Assembly (NCBI GenBank): GCA_015520245.1
Contig: WAQM01000192.1
Location: 1-5,803 of the forward strand
DNA length: 5,803 bases
Direction of reading: 5' to 3'
Source of the DNA: Pyrodictiaceae archaeon
Lineage (GTDB): Archaea > Thermoproteota > Thermoprotei_A > Sulfolobales > Pyrodictiaceae
A model generated the notes under the pieces. That model made no database searches. It saw nothing but the letters and a program-made list of their open reading frames with translations, and was not told where the DNA came from. Shown one piece after another: positions 5,082 through 5,803 of this stretch. The position numbers were made by a program, and so were the translations under genes. How positions within the stretch are numbered: the first letter of the stretch is position 1; each line of letters opens with the position of its first letter.

Positions 5082-5803
5082 CTAGTACTTGCGCTCAACG
5101 GGCCTCCACGTGGTTATCGTCACGGGTATGTAGGTGGTCTCGACCTTACCGTCGGCGGTCATGTAGGCCAGCGTGTGCTTGAGCCAGTTCTTGTCGTCGC
5201 GGTACGGGTAGTCGACGCGGTAGTGGGCGCCCCGGCTCTCGGTCCTCATCAGCGCGCTGTACACGATCACGTACGCCACATCGACCATGTTCTGCGTCTC
5301 GAGGACGGTGGTCCAGTCGGTGTTGTATATCCTGCTCTTGTCGCTCGGGTAGACCCTCTTCATCTGCTCCCTCAGCTCCGCGATTATCTTGAGCGCCTTC
5401 TTGAGCCCGGTCTCGTCGCGGAACACGTAGACGTACTTGTCCATAGTCTCGCGGAGCTTGGCGCGTATCTCGTAGACAGTGGCGCTCCCGCTCTCGTGCT
5501 TGAGCAACATGTCGAAGACCCTCTTCTCCTCCCGCCTCACGGCCTCCTCGCTCGGCTTGGGGTCCGGCACCCCCATCTCCTTCGTCTTTAGGACGTACTG
5601 CGCGGCCTGCCTGCCCGCGATCCTGCCGCTGACCAGGCACTCCGCGGTGCTGTTGGAGCCGAGCCTGTTGGCCCCGTGGACGCTCGCGGCCGCCGCCTCG
5701 CCGACCACCCAGAGGCCCTTGACCCAGCGGCCATCGACCGTCAGCGCCCTGTAGTACTTGTCGGTGTGGACGCCGCCCATGGTGTAGTGAGCGGCGTCCA
5801 CAC
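5082..5803 (-). CDS. sdhA: Succinate dehydrogenase flavoprotein subunit, C-terminal part
   Basis: SdhA oxidises succinate to fumarate at a covalently bound FAD. Only about the last 240 codons are in the window; the N-terminal two thirds, including the dinucleotide-binding fold and the FAD-linking histidine, lie beyond the right edge. The visible part begins with HYTMGG (- strand, about 5789-5772), the conserved active-site histidine segment. It continues with WVVGEAAAASVHGANRLGSNS, which holds the FAD-contacting Glu and the substrate-binding Arg (codon 5666-5664, equivalent to E. coli Arg399). The C-terminal helical domain ends with ESRGAHYRVDYPYRDD and TWRPVERKY, typical SdhA/FrdA endings. 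The frame is intact and reaches a TAG stop 81 nt before sdhC. Fumarate reductase cannot be excluded from this subunit alone, but the haem-type anchors favour succinate:quinone reductase. Confidence 0.96.
   Translation of the reverse strand, partial: VDAAHYTMGGVHTDKYYRALTVDGRWVKGLWVVGEAAAASVHGANRLGSNSTAECLVSGRIAGRQAAQYVLKTKEMGVPDPKPSEEAVRREEKRVFDMLLKHESGSATVYEIRAKLRETMDKYVYVFRDETGLKKALKIIAELREQMKRVYPSDKSRIYNTDWTTVLETQNMVDVAYVIVYSALMRTESRGAHYRVDYPYRDDKNWLKHTLAYMTADGKVETTYIPVTITTWRPVERKY

Noticed and set aside
1..5803. Search for tRNA, rRNA, CRISPR repeats, insertion sequences or a defence/mobile module
   Set aside because: All gaps are 81 nt or less, no spaced repeats or transposase-like frames were seen, and every gene belongs to a known metabolic or cell-division family.

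Overview
This GC-rich window (about two thirds G+C by eye) comes from a hyperthermophile-like crenarchaeon (Thermoproteota). The evidence is an archaeal ESCRT-III/CdvB cell-division protein, heavy use of AGG for Arg and ATA for Ile, GTG start codons, GGTG-type ribosome-binding sites and TATA boxes placed for near-leaderless transcription. Thermoproteales generally lack Cdv proteins. The succinate dehydrogenase has classical haem-type anchors instead of the SdhE/SdhF type of Sulfolobales. Together these point to a Desulfurococcales-like lineage (inference, moderate confidence).

Layout: bases 1-19 are not genomic. They are the Nextera transposase adapter, so base 20 is probably a raw contig edge. 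Next comes sat (ATP sulfurylase) on the + strand, ending at 1231. Everything after it is on the - strand. Convergent with sat is a CdvB-family ESCRT-III gene (1258-1905) with its own TATA box. Upstream of that, reading right to left, lies a succinate dehydrogenase locus in the order sdhA (C-terminal third only, cut by the window edge), sdhC, sdhD, sdhB, followed by a class I/II aminotransferase.

How the genes work together: SdhA (flavoprotein), SdhB (three Fe-S clusters) and SdhC/SdhD (paired membrane anchors with conserved haem/quinone-site histidines) form complex II, which oxidises succinate and reduces quinone. sdhC, sdhD and sdhB are packed with a 4-nt gap and a TGATG overlap, and the aminotransferase follows after 42 nt, so these four probably share a transcript from a TATA box just upstream of sdhC. 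sdhA lies 81 nt upstream of sdhC and so may belong to a separate transcript or overlap by readthrough. The aminotransferase may link TCA-cycle oxo-acids to amino acids. sat activates sulfate to APS or, run in reverse, makes ATP from APS; no apr, dsr or other sulfur gene is in view to set the direction.

No intergenic gap exceeds about 80 bases. I found no tRNA, rRNA, CRISPR array or insertion sequence, and nothing I would call an undescribed system. The most useful observations are the adapter artefact with its spurious MYKRQ peptide, an inverted repeat around the cdvB TATA box, a Vps4-binding-like tail on the ESCRT-III protein, and quinone-site and cysteine peculiarities in SdhB.
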